From JBHIAG01 sp046758465 (GTDB lineage Bacteria > Acidobacteriota > Terriglobia > Acidiferrales > 2-02-FULL-67-57), in NCBI GenBank assembly GCA_046758465.1, contig JBHIAG010000039.1, forward strand, positions 1 to 18,544: a stretch of 18,544 bases of DNA. The letters run 5' to 3'. Of the stretch, positions 8,097-15,192 are shown in pieces; the stretch's first letter is position 1, and each line of letters starts with the position of its first letter. Position numbers and translations under genes: made by a program. A model generated the notes under the pieces. That model was given only the letters and a program-made list of their open reading frames with translations. It was not told the DNA's origin and ran no database searches.

Positions 8097-8747
8097 ATGA
8101 GGCGCGCCGACGTTGTGGGGGGCACAGCGCTCCTGGGAGCACTTCTTCTCCTGGGTCTCCAGGGCGCGAATCCTGCGCGCGCGACTCGTATCACTGCTGT
8201 GCTCGAAGAGCACTACAACCGCATCCGTACTTTGCAGGCGCAGTTTATCCAGCGCTACACCCTGGGGCGAATCAGCCGGGTCGAATCCGGCACCGTCTAT
8301 TTTCAAAAGCCTGGCAAGATGCGCTGGGAGTATGAGTCTCCGGAGAAGAAGCTTTTTATTTCCGACGGTACCTATGTCTATCTCTACGTGCCGGGCGAAC
8401 AGCGGGTCAGCCGCCGCCGGTTGAGCGGGGCTGAGGACTGGCGTGCCCCGTTTGCATTGCTACTGGGCCGCATCGATTTCAGCGAGCTGTTCTCGCGCGT
8501 AGAAATCAAACCGATCCACCGCCCCGGCCAGCCAGCGTTCACGCAGCTCCGCGGACTGCCGAAGTCGGCGCGGCAAGGGTTTGAGGAAATTTGGCTTGAC
8601 GTCAGCGCCCGCTGGCAGGTTATGCGAATCGAAATTCGCCAGGCCGACGGGGGTGTGATGGAATTCCACTTCCGCGCATGGCGGGAGAACCATCCCCTGG
8701 CGCCAGAACTGTTCCGCCGCCCGCGCGTCCCACCGGGGACGGCCTAG
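8097..8747 (+). CDS. LolA-like outer-membrane lipoprotein carrier protein
   Basis: Periplasmic LolA-fold protein of 216 residues. A signal peptide (MRRADVVGG plus a Leu/Gly-rich core, probable cut after PARA near residue 27) leads into the LolA domain, seen in LEEHYNRIRTLQAQFIQ, GTVYFQKPGKMRWEY and LFISDGTYVYLYVPG. The ATG at 8097 has AGGA (8087-8090) 6 nt upstream. An in-frame TTG at 8013 would read through the pilA terminator hairpin and is rejected. Canonical LolA ferries lipoproteins to the outer membrane. Its place between pilA and a second set of pilus motor genes suggests a role in pilus or secretin-lipoprotein assembly, which is inference. It has no clear promoter of its own. Confidence 0.82.
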   Translation: MRRADVVGGTALLGALLLLGLQGANPARATRITAVLEEHYNRIRTLQAQFIQRYTLGRISRVESGTVYFQKPGKMRWEYESPEKKLFISDGTYVYLYVPGEQRVSRRRLSGAEDWRAPFALLLGRIDFSELFSRVEIKPIHRPGQPAFTQLRGLPKSARQGFEEIWLDVSARWQVMRIEIRQADGGVMEFHFRAWRENHPLAPELFRRPRVPPGTA

Positions 8748-8784
8748 ATCGACGCTCCTGCAAGCCCCTAGCGACGCTCTGCGC

Positions 8785-8814
8785 TTTCCCTTGCTTCTGA
8801 CTTGGGTGTACACT
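8785..8814 (+). promoter_or_regulatory. Weak candidate promoter before the second pilC-like gene
   Basis: In the 93-bp gap after lolA, TTTCCC (8785-8790) and TACACT (8809-8814) are 18 nt apart. The -10-like hexamer matches 4 of 6 consensus positions; the -35 is poor. It is offered only because the gap is otherwise unexplained and the downstream operon may need its own start. Confidence 0.22.
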
Positions 8815-8840
8815 TTAGGTTTTGTTGAGGGACGCTGAGG

Positions 8841-10043
8841 ATGGCTGAGTACGTCTGCAAAGTCGGCGACGCGCGGGGGCAGGTGTTCGAGCAGGTGGAA
8901 CGCGCAGAGTCTGAGAATGAACTGCGGCGGCGGCTGTCGGCACAGGGGCTGTTTGTCTATTCGGTACGCCCACGCGGGCTCCCCCGCCTGCGCCTACCGG
9001 TGCGGCGGAGACGGCTGCGGGCGGACGATTTTCTCATCTTCAACCAGCAGTTCGTGACCTTGATCCGCGCCGGGCTCCCAATTTTGCAGGCGCTCGAGAT
9101 GCTGGCCAAGCGCGCGGCCCGGCCAGCATTGCGGGCACTGCTCGATGACGTGCGCCAGCGCGTGCGGGCAGGTGCGGGATTGTCGGAGGCGTTCAAGACG
9201 CAGGGGGTGTTCCCGGAGGTTTATACGGCTTCGCTGTCGGCCGGTGAGCGCAGCGGCAACTTGACGGGGGTACTGGATCAGTACATCAACTATCAAAAAG
9301 TATCGACGAGCGTGCGGCGGCGGCTGTTGACTGTACTGGTCTATCCGGCACTGCTGGTAGTACTTTCCGGGGGCGTGCTGACGGTGGTCATCACCTACGT
9401 GGTTCCCCGTTTTGCTTCCCTCTACGAGGAGCTGGGCGCCGAGCTGCCATTGCTGACCCAGGTCGTCATCAACTTTGCCATGAACGTGCGGGCGTGGGTC
9501 CTTGTGATCCTGACAGGCATGGTCGTGGGAGCGGTGGGTTTCTTTCTCTGGTCGCGGAGCGCGGGCGGGGCACGGCTGCTGGACCGGTTGAAATTGGGGG
9601 TGCCGGTGGTAGGCGATATCTGGTTGAAGTTCCGCGTGGCGCAGTTTGCGCGGACGCTGAGCACGCTGCTGGTCGGCGGTATCCCACTGGTCACGTCGCT
9701 TGAAACCGCACGTGACGCTGTGGGCAGTGCCTTGTTGCGGGAGACCATCCAGCAGGCGGCCAACGGTGTGCGCGAAGGTCAACCCTTGCATGCTGCCCTG
9801 GGGGCGCAGGGCATCATCCCAGGGCTGGTGCTGGAAATGATCGAGGTGGGAGAAACCACGGGCGCGCTGGCCCAGATGCTGGCGAGCGTGGCTGAGTTCT
9901 ACGAGGAAGACCTGACCACGCGCCTGACGGCACTGATGGCGCTGGTCGAGCCGCTCGTGTTGGTGTGTATGGGTTTGGTGATAGCATTTATATTGGTTGC
10001 TCTTTATCTTCCGATATTTTCTCTGGCGACACTGGTGCGCTAA
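8841..10043 (+). CDS. Second PilC/GspF inner-membrane platform protein
   Basis: GspF-family polytopic membrane protein of 400 residues, paralogous to the PilC at 3050. The two GspF domains begin near FNQQFVTLIRAGLPIL (about 70) and VAQFARTLSTLLVGGIPLV (about 267). Hydrophobic segments lie at about 168-192, 218-240 and 372-395. The N-terminus MAEYVCKVGDARGQ is typical of the family. The arginine-rich stretch at about 45-62 is unlike PilC1. GAGG/GGG at 8827-8831 provides a ribosome site. The next gene, a PilB/GspE ATPase, starts 15 bp after the stop, so the two probably form a dedicated motor-platform pair. It could be called GspF or PilC; the sequence alone does not decide. Confidence 0.9.
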   Translation: MAEYVCKVGDARGQVFEQVERAESENELRRRLSAQGLFVYSVRPRGLPRLRLPVRRRRLRADDFLIFNQQFVTLIRAGLPILQALEMLAKRAARPALRALLDDVRQRVRAGAGLSEAFKTQGVFPEVYTASLSAGERSGNLTGVLDQYINYQKVSTSVRRRLLTVLVYPALLVVLSGGVLTVVITYVVPRFASLYEELGAELPLLTQVVINFAMNVRAWVLVILTGMVVGAVGFFLWSRSAGGARLLDRLKLGVPVVGDIWLKFRVAQFARTLSTLLVGGIPLVTSLETARDAVGSALLRETIQQAANGVREGQPLHAALGAQGIIPGLVLEMIEVGETTGALAQMLASVAEFYEEDLTTRLTALMALVEPLVLVCMGLVIAFILVALYLPIFSLATLVR

Positions 10044-10048
10044 GGTTT

Positions 10049-10053
10049 GGAGG
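10049..10053 (+). promoter_or_regulatory. Ribosome binding site deciding the second ATPase start
   Basis: GGAGG lies 5 nt before ATG 10059. The in-frame TTG at 10047 overlaps it and is therefore not the start. Confidence 0.7.
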
Positions 10054-10058
10054 TTGCG

Positions 10059-11669
10059 ATGGCGTTTGAGAATCAAACCGATTCACCGGCGGCGCGAGCA
10101 CGGGCACTGGCGTCGCGCTACCGCTGCGACTTCGTGGACCTGCTGGCGCAGCGTATTGACCCGGACTTGTTCCGGCTGGTGCCGGTGGACTTGATGTTCC
10201 GTTACCACTTCATTCCGCTGGAGGCGGGTGACGGCACGTTGACGGTTGCGATGGCTGACCCGAGCCAGTTTACGGTCCTGGACGAGCTGGCGGTACGGCT
10301 AGGGCGCAAGGTGCGGGCGAAGGTGGCAACTGCGGAGCAAATTGACGACATCCTGAAGAAGACTGAACAAGCGCAGCGGGTGCTGGAGGAGGTAACCGAA
10401 GGGTTGCGGCTGGACGTGGTACGCGAGAGCGAGGAAGGAGAAGAGACGATCTCGATTGAGCAGTTGACGCGGGACACTGCGGCGAGCCCGGTGGTTCGCT
10501 TGGTGGACTCGACTATTTTCAATGCGCTCGAGCGGCGGGCCAGCGACATCCACATCGAGACGCGAGACACCGACGTGGTCATCAAGTACCGCATCGACGG
10601 GGTGCTGCACCAAGCCATGGCACCCATCGCCAAGGAATGGCATTCGGCCATCATCTCGCGCATCAAGGTGATGGCGGAACTTGACATTGCCGAGCGGCGC
10701 GTGCCGCAGGACGGGCGTTTCCGCGTCCGGTACAAGAGGCGCTACATTGACTTCCGCGTCTCTATCATGCCAGCCATCAATGGTGAAGATGCGGTGTTGC
10801 GCATCCTCGACAAAGAATCCTTGAGCGAGAAGTTTCGCACCCTCAACCTGGACGTCATCGGTTTTTCGGATTCAGAGCTGCGGCGTTTCCGGCGGTACAT
10901 CCAGGAGCCCTACGGGATGCTACTGGTTACGGGGCCCACGGGCAGCGGCAAGACGACGACGTTGTACGCGGCGGTCTCGGAAATCAAGACCGACGAAGAC
11001 AAGATCATCACTATCGAAGACCCGGTGGAGTATCAAATCCGCGGGATCACGCAGATCCCGGTGAACGAGAAAAAAGGGCTGACCTTTGCGCGGGGTCTGC
11101 GCTCCATTCTGCGCCACGACCCGGACAAGATCATGGTGGGGGAGATCCGCGACCTGGAGACTGCGCAGATCGCCATTCAGTCGGCGCTGACCGGCCATCT
11201 GGTGTTCACCACGGTGCACGCAAACAACGTCATAGATGTCCTCGGACGATTCCTGAACATGGGGGTGGAGCCCTACAACTTCGTCGCGGCGCTGAACTGC
11301 ATTCTGGCGCAGCGGCTGGTGCGGGTGATTTGCAAGAACTGCCGGCGCGCCGTCACCTATGGCCGCGCGACGCTGGAGACCTCCGGGCTCGACCCGCGCG
11401 CGTGGCAGGGGGTGATGTTCTACGAAGGCACGGGCTGCATCGAGTGCCACGGCACAGGCTTCCGCGGGCGCACAGCCATCACGGAACTGCTGGACCTGTC
11501 CGACCGCATCCGGGAAATGATTATCGACAAGCGGCCGACCTCAGAGATCAAGCGGGCGGCGAAAGAGGACGGGATGACGTTCGTGCGGGAAGCGGGCCTG
11601 GAAAAGGTGCGCGCGGGCGTCACCACGCTGCGCGAATTGAACAAGGTCACATTCATCGAGACGGTGTAG
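10059..11669 (+). CDS. Second PilB/GspE-family ATPase lacking the MshEN repeats
   Basis: Assembly ATPase of 536 residues. The N-terminus starts directly in the second lobe (ALASRYRCDFVDL...) and lacks the two RLG...Q repeats that open PilB at 176. Walker A GPTGSGKT is at 292-299 (Lys298), the Walker B region reads IMVGEIRD, and the His box is around FTTVHANN. The C-terminal CKNC...CIEC tetracysteine shows it is a PilB/GspE-type extension ATPase, not PilT. It sits between the second PilC-like gene and a PilM-like gene, whose ATG follows 5 bp after its stop. It may power assembly of a second pilus or pseudopilus, or be an alternative extension motor. The loss of the MshEN module suggests it does not respond to c-di-GMP in the same way. 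Confidence 0.92.
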   Translation: MAFENQTDSPAARARALASRYRCDFVDLLAQRIDPDLFRLVPVDLMFRYHFIPLEAGDGTLTVAMADPSQFTVLDELAVRLGRKVRAKVATAEQIDDILKKTEQAQRVLEEVTEGLRLDVVRESEEGEETISIEQLTRDTAASPVVRLVDSTIFNALERRASDIHIETRDTDVVIKYRIDGVLHQAMAPIAKEWHSAIISRIKVMAELDIAERRVPQDGRFRVRYKRRYIDFRVSIMPAINGEDAVLRILDKESLSEKFRTLNLDVIGFSDSELRRFRRYIQEPYGMLLVTGPTGSGKTTTLYAAVSEIKTDEDKIITIEDPVEYQIRGITQIPVNEKKGLTFARGLRSILRHDPDKIMVGEIRDLETAQIAIQSALTGHLVFTTVHANNVIDVLGRFLNMGVEPYNFVAALNCILAQRLVRVICKNCRRAVTYGRATLETSGLDPRAWQGVMFYEGTGCIECHGTGFRGRTAITELLDLSDRIREMIIDKRPTSEIKRAAKEDGMTFVREAGLEKVRAGVTTLRELNKVTFIETV

Positions 11670-11674
11670 CTGGC

Positions 11675-12631
11675 ATGGGGACTAAGCGCGCTGGCGCGGT
11701 GCTGACACGCTGGCGGCAGTGGTTGGCAGGCACGGAGGCGCCGCGACTGGCCTGTGAAGTGGCCGCCGACGGGGTGGCGGCGGCGCGCCGGGCCCGGGCG
11801 GGGCAGAGGATTGAATCCTGGGTGACAAAGCCATTGCCCGAAGGAGTGGTTCGTCCGGGGCCGCTGGCGGACAACGTGCTGGATCCAGCGGGCCTCGCGG
11901 AAGCGCTTCAGGGAGCCCTGGGCGAAGTGGCCGGGGGAGAAAAGCGCGTGGCCGTGATTCTGCCCGATCCGGTGGCGCGCATCTGGCTGCTTCCGGTGGA
12001 GAGCCTGCCAGCGCGGCCAGCTGAAGCCGCGGCGCTGCTGCGGTGGCGACTGGCGAAAGAGGCTGCGTTTGACCTTGAACAGGCAGTTGTAGCCTACCAG
12101 GTGTTTTCGCGCGGCGAGTCGGGCCGCGCGGTGCTGGTGGCGGCGGCGCATCGAGCTTATCTGCGCCAGTACGAGGAGCGTTTCGAGGCATTGGGGTTTG
12201 AGCCCGTATGGGTGACTCTGGCAACGGTGTCCACGCTTGGCTGGGTCGAGACCGAGCCCACGGCAGGCCAACTCCTCGTGCGCTGCGATCCCAATTCGCT
12301 CGGACTGGCTATCGTGTGGGGCAGCGAGCTGCGGCTTATGCGGAGTGTGCCGGCGACGCCGCGGGAGGGTTCCGCGGACGCTCTCTTCGAAGAAATCTAT
12401 CCCTCGCTGGTTTATTTTCACGACGAGTGGGGCGAGCCGGTCCGCGAGGCTTTACTGGTCGGGGTGGGCGAAGCACACGCTGAGCTGGCGCGATTGTTGG
12501 AGCGCGAGGCCGGCTGCCGGGCGAGGGAGCTGAGGTTGGATTCCTGGCTGGGTGAGGGGGCCCCGACAGAGGACGTGGCACGGCGCCTGGCGGCCTCGCT
12601 GGGATTTTTACGAGCCGGAGGGCAGGCGTGA
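11675..12631 (+). CDS. pilM: PilM-like actin-fold assembly protein
   Basis: Cytoplasmic protein of 318 residues that in the family binds the N-terminal tail of PilN and links the motor to the alignment complex. It is diverged: the usual nucleotide-binding opening (IGLDIGSSSVK-like) is only LACEVAADGVAAARR. The middle is recognisably PilM-like: AVILPDPVARIW, LLRWRLAKEAAFDLEQAVVAYQV, and LVAAAHRAYLRQYEERFEALGFEP. The start is ATG 11675, 5 bp after the previous stop; longer in-frame readings from 11330 overlap the ATPase gene and are rejected. Its stop overlaps the next start by 4 bp (GTGA). The assignment rests on these segments plus the M-N-O-P order. A GspL-like cytoplasmic domain is an alternative name. 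Confidence 0.75.
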   Translation: MGTKRAGAVLTRWRQWLAGTEAPRLACEVAADGVAAARRARAGQRIESWVTKPLPEGVVRPGPLADNVLDPAGLAEALQGALGEVAGGEKRVAVILPDPVARIWLLPVESLPARPAEAAALLRWRLAKEAAFDLEQAVVAYQVFSRGESGRAVLVAAAHRAYLRQYEERFEALGFEPVWVTLATVSTLGWVETEPTAGQLLVRCDPNSLGLAIVWGSELRLMRSVPATPREGSADALFEEIYPSLVYFHDEWGEPVREALLVGVGEAHAELARLLEREAGCRARELRLDSWLGEGAPTEDVARRLAASLGFLRAGGQA

Positions 12632-13197
12632 GAGTTACGCTCAACCTGGCGACGCAGCCGGCGGCGGGCGGTCGCGCCTTCTGGTTGCTGGCAAGCCTGC
12701 TGGGGAGTGGGGTGCTGGCGCTGACGGTTTGGGTCGGTGTGCAGGGGTGGCGCTCCTGGCAGGAGGGGACGAGTCCCGCCACGCGCGGCGTCGAGCTGCG
12801 CGGGCAGCTTGCGAAGCTGACGCGGAGGCAACAGGAGTACGCCGCCCGGCTGCGGACACCGGCAGCGCAGGAGGTGCTGGAGCGGGTGGCGTTTTACAAC
12901 CATTTGCTCGACCGCAAAACGGTATCCTGGGCTGAGCTGTTCGTCGCGCTCGAGCGGCAGCTTCCCGCCCGCGTGCGCATTCTGGCGATTGCGCCCGAAC
13001 TTGAGGAGGACAACACGCTGCGTCTGGAGTTGCGGGTGGCAGCCGAGTCGGCGCCCGCGCTGGTGAAATTCCTACGTGGCCTGGAACAGGGTGCGGCGTT
13101 TGCGCAGGTGGAGGTGCGTTCGCAGCAGCGCGGGACGCGTACGGGTGAGGATGCGATCATTGCCCAGGTCAGGGCTAGCTATCTAGGGAGACCCTAA
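12628..13197 (+). CDS. pilN: PilN-like alignment-complex protein
   Basis: Bitopic inner-membrane protein of 189 residues. The short cytoplasmic tail has the NLATQP motif (residues 6-11), the PilN signature that docks into PilM. One membrane helix follows (about 21-42), then a coiled-coil-like stretch (about 55-85) and a periplasmic ferredoxin-like domain with LLDRKTVSWAELFVALE and LPARVRILAIAPE. Translation starts at GTG 12628, overlapping the PilM stop by 4 bp. It forms a heterodimer with PilO in the family and helps position the platform under the secretin. Confidence 0.8.
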   Translation: MRVTLNLATQPAAGGRAFWLLASLLGSGVLALTVWVGVQGWRSWQEGTSPATRGVELRGQLAKLTRRQQEYAARLRTPAAQEVLERVAFYNHLLDRKTVSWAELFVALERQLPARVRILAIAPELEEDNTLRLELRVAAESAPALVKFLRGLEQGAAFAQVEVRSQQRGTRTGEDAIIAQVRASYLGRP

Positions 13198-13199
13198 GC

Positions 13200-13748
13200 A
13201 TGGCAAAGCGGCGTGGCCAGCAGTGGTTCCTGGGGGCACTGGTATTGCTGTTGGTGCTGGATGCGGGGGTCTACTTCGGCCTGGTGCAGCCGCTCGCCTC
13301 TATGTCCTTCGATGAGAAAACACAAGCAGCGCTCGCAGTACAGGTAGAGCGCGCCCAGGCGGAGGTGGCGCGGCTCGGGCAAATCGAGCGTGACTTACCC
13401 GCTACCACCACGCACCTGGATCAGTTTGTGACCCAGCACTTCCTTGCTGAGCAGGCGGGGTATTCCGCCATCGTCGAAGAGCTGGAGCGTGCCGCGGCCG
13501 CCGTGGGGGTACGGCCGGGGCGGGTTGACTTCCACCCCTATGCGGTGCGCGAGCGGCCGGAGCTAGTGCGAATCGAAATCGAGACCACGGTGGAAGGCCG
13601 CTATCAGAGCCTGTTGGGATTTCTCGGAGTGCTGGAACGGTCGGCGAACTTCTACTTGCTCCAGCGCCTAGATTTGGCTTCGGCGACGCGTGGAGGCAGC
13701 TTGAAACTTAACCTGAAGCTAGACACTTATCTGCGCAAGCGCACATGA
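13200..13748 (+). CDS. pilO: PilO-like alignment-complex protein
   Basis: Bitopic protein of 182 residues: short cytoplasmic N-terminus, a membrane helix (about 8-28), a coiled coil (about 38-65) and a periplasmic domain with YSAIVEELERAAAAVGV and VEGRYQSLLGFLGVLE, as in PilO. AGGGAG at 13185-13190 is the ribosome site. It begins 2 bp after pilN and overlaps the next gene by 4 bp (ATGA). The assignment rests on topology, these segments and gene order. Confidence 0.78.
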   Translation: MAKRRGQQWFLGALVLLLVLDAGVYFGLVQPLASMSFDEKTQAALAVQVERAQAEVARLGQIERDLPATTTHLDQFVTQHFLAEQAGYSAIVEELERAAAAVGVRPGRVDFHPYAVRERPELVRIEIETTVEGRYQSLLGFLGVLERSANFYLLQRLDLASATRGGSLKLNLKLDTYLRKRT

Positions 13749-14257
13749 AAGAGAAAGGAAAATTCGTCGTCCTGTTCGTGCTGCTGGCCGTTCTGGTCGG
13801 TCTGAATGTCCGCTGGGGACGGGGAACCCCCTCCCTGGCGGTTTCGGGGAAAGGCCCGGCGGCGGTGGAGGAAGCGGGGCAGATTCCCGACGTGCACCTG
13901 CGCGTGGATTTGCTGGCAAAGGCACAGAGTCGGGTCAAGGTCGGCCGAAATATTTTTGAGTACCGCGTACGGGCTGTGCCGACGCCCGCGGCGCCTGCAG
14001 CGGCGCCGGTAGCGGCCAGCAGCGCGCCGCCGCGGCGAGATACGCCGCCAGCGCCGCTGCGGTTTTATGGATTTGCGGAGGATAGCCAGAGCGGGCAGAA
14101 ACGGGTTTTTCTCACGGACGGGGAAGAAATCTTCATTGCCGTCGAAGGAGAAACACTGCTGCGGCGCTACCGGGTGCGGCGCGTGCGGGCCACGAGCATC
14201 GAGCTCGAAGACCTGGTAGAGGAGCGGCAGTGGGTGGTGCCGCTGGAGCAGCCATGA
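13745..14257 (+). CDS. PilP/GspC-like periplasmic protein
   Basis: A protein of 170 residues with an N-terminal membrane anchor (about 7-24), a GRNIFEYRV segment (about 68-76) like the RNIF/RDPF element of GspC and PilP, a Pro/Ala-rich flexible linker (about 78-100), and a C-terminal beta domain. That domain shows LRFYGFAEDSQSGQKR, VFLTDGEEIFIAVEGE and YRVRRVRATSIELEDL, and resembles the HR region that contacts the N0 domain of the secretin. It is not a lipoprotein (no lipobox), which is more like GspC than PilP. It overlaps both neighbours by 4 bp (ATGA). The partner secretin is not in the window. Confidence 0.65.
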   Translation: MKEKGKFVVLFVLLAVLVGLNVRWGRGTPSLAVSGKGPAAVEEAGQIPDVHLRVDLLAKAQSRVKVGRNIFEYRVRAVPTPAAPAAAPVAASSAPPRRDTPPAPLRFYGFAEDSQSGQKRVFLTDGEEIFIAVEGETLLRRYRVRRVRATSIELEDLVEERQWVVPLEQP

Positions 14258-14892
14258 GGCGGGGAAGCAAGCAGGGGGGCTACGCGTTGATAATCCTGCT
14301 ACTGGTGGCCGCGTTGGTGCTGATCTTGCTGGGGGCTGAGGTGCCGCGCGTCCTGACCCAGGGGCAGCGCGAACGGGAAGAGGAACTGATCTTCCGGGGT
14401 GAGCAATACCGGCGAGCACTGGCGCTGCACTATCGGAAGTACGCGCGCCTGCCGCTAAAACTTGAGGAGTTGGTCGAACCGACGAACAACCTGCGGTTCC
14501 TGCGCCAGCTTTATCCTGACCCGATGAGCGCGGATGGGGAGTGGCGGTTGATCCGCGTGGGGCCGCTGGGGGAAGTCGTAGGCTCGCACACGCGGGAGCG
14601 CATCCAGTTGCAGGCTCCCGGGGCAGGGGAGAAGGCTGAAGAGAAGGCGAAAGAGGAAGAGACAGAAGAGGCGGCCCGGGAACCCGCAGCCGGCGGGGAG
14701 AACATGCCCATCATTGGAGTGGCGAGTCGCAGCCGGCGGCGTTCCATCAAGGTCTATCAGGGACAGATGACTTACGACACCTGGGAGTTCATCTACGACC
14801 CGGTGGCCGACGCGCTCCGGCGGGGCGCGCGGCCAGCGGCGCCGGCCCAGCCCAGTTCGCCGAAAGCGCCACAACCCCGGCAGCAGCCGTAA
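14254..14892 (+). CDS. Prepilin-like (minor pseudopilin) protein without Glu+5
   Basis: A protein of 212 residues with a prepilin-type N-terminus. The leader MRRGSKQGG is followed by YALIILLLVAALVLILL, so cleavage after Gly9 would give a mature Tyr+1 and Ile at +5 instead of the conserved Glu. GspK-type tip pseudopilins share this lack. The next part (RREEEL-like, FRGEQYRRALALHYRKY, FLRQLYPDPM, DGEWRLI) is GspG-like. A Glu/Lys-rich low-complexity stretch (about 128-148) and a Pro/Ala/Gln-rich tail follow. The start is ATG 14254, overlapping the previous stop by 4 bp; the in-frame GTG at 14230 is rejected. It is the last gene of the run. It could be a tip-initiating subunit; whether it is processed cannot be seen. 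Confidence 0.7.
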   Translation: MRRGSKQGGYALIILLLVAALVLILLGAEVPRVLTQGQREREEELIFRGEQYRRALALHYRKYARLPLKLEELVEPTNNLRFLRQLYPDPMSADGEWRLIRVGPLGEVVGSHTRERIQLQAPGAGEKAEEKAKEEETEEAAREPAAGGENMPIIGVASRSRRRSIKVYQGQMTYDTWEFIYDPVADALRRGARPAAPAQPSSPKAPQPRQQP

Positions 14893-14914
14893 GCGTTTCC
14901 AAAGGAAAAACCTC

Positions 14915-14977
14915 AGGGGCTTCCCGCACAGCGGGATCTCCGCTCGCCTCCGCCTCGAAAAGCCCCTTGCTATTTTT
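14915..14977 (+). terminator. Probable terminator of the second pilus operon
   Basis: AGGGGCTT (14915-14922) pairs with AAGCCCCT (14960-14967). Between them is a smaller hairpin, CCCGC (14923-14927) against GCGGG (14931-14935). A TTTTT run follows at 14973-14977. The branched structure starts 22 nt after the stop of the last pilus gene. Confidence 0.55.
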
Positions 14978-15029
14978 CCCACACAACGTCGCGACTCACG
15001 CGGCGACCCACAATGCTTCACGGAATTGA

Positions 15030-15133
15030 CACCGGCGGGACGCCGGTGCCACCAGAAAGAATCCCTAAAGAATGAATCACCCAGGGGCTAAGGCCTGGGT
15101 TTCTGTTTGGCTTCAATGGCGGGGTTGAACCCC
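15030..15133. repeat. Cluster of three palindromes (REP-like dispersed repeat)
   Basis: Three consecutive inverted repeats lie in the otherwise empty gap 14893-15192: CACCGGCG/CGCCGGTG (15030-15048, 3-nt loop), CCCAGG/CCTGGG (15080-15099, 8-nt loop) and GGGGTT/AACCCC (15121-15133, 1-nt centre). Read on the minus strand, the first gives the peptide GGTGVPPV, a string I recall as recurring in spurious short proteins of Acidobacteriota, Planctomycetota and related genomes, which suggests a dispersed element. The rest of the gap holds no supported gene. Confidence 0.55.
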
Positions 15134-15192
15134 CGGCCCACCAAGACAAGTACTGCAAGGAGCTACCAAGCGTGGACGGGTCCAAGTGCGGG

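Noticed and set aside
8994..10076. Long open frame on the minus strand opposite the second pilC-like gene (also 3350-4273, 2066-2731, 5086-6261 and 11420-12421)
   Set aside because: All are antisense to secure genes, have odd His/Gln/Arg-rich compositions typical of high-GC shadow frames, and show no recognisable domain.
11330..11674. Upstream extension of the PilM-like frame
   Set aside because: It overlaps the zinc-binding end of the ATPase gene in another frame; the ATG at 11675 fits the gene spacing.
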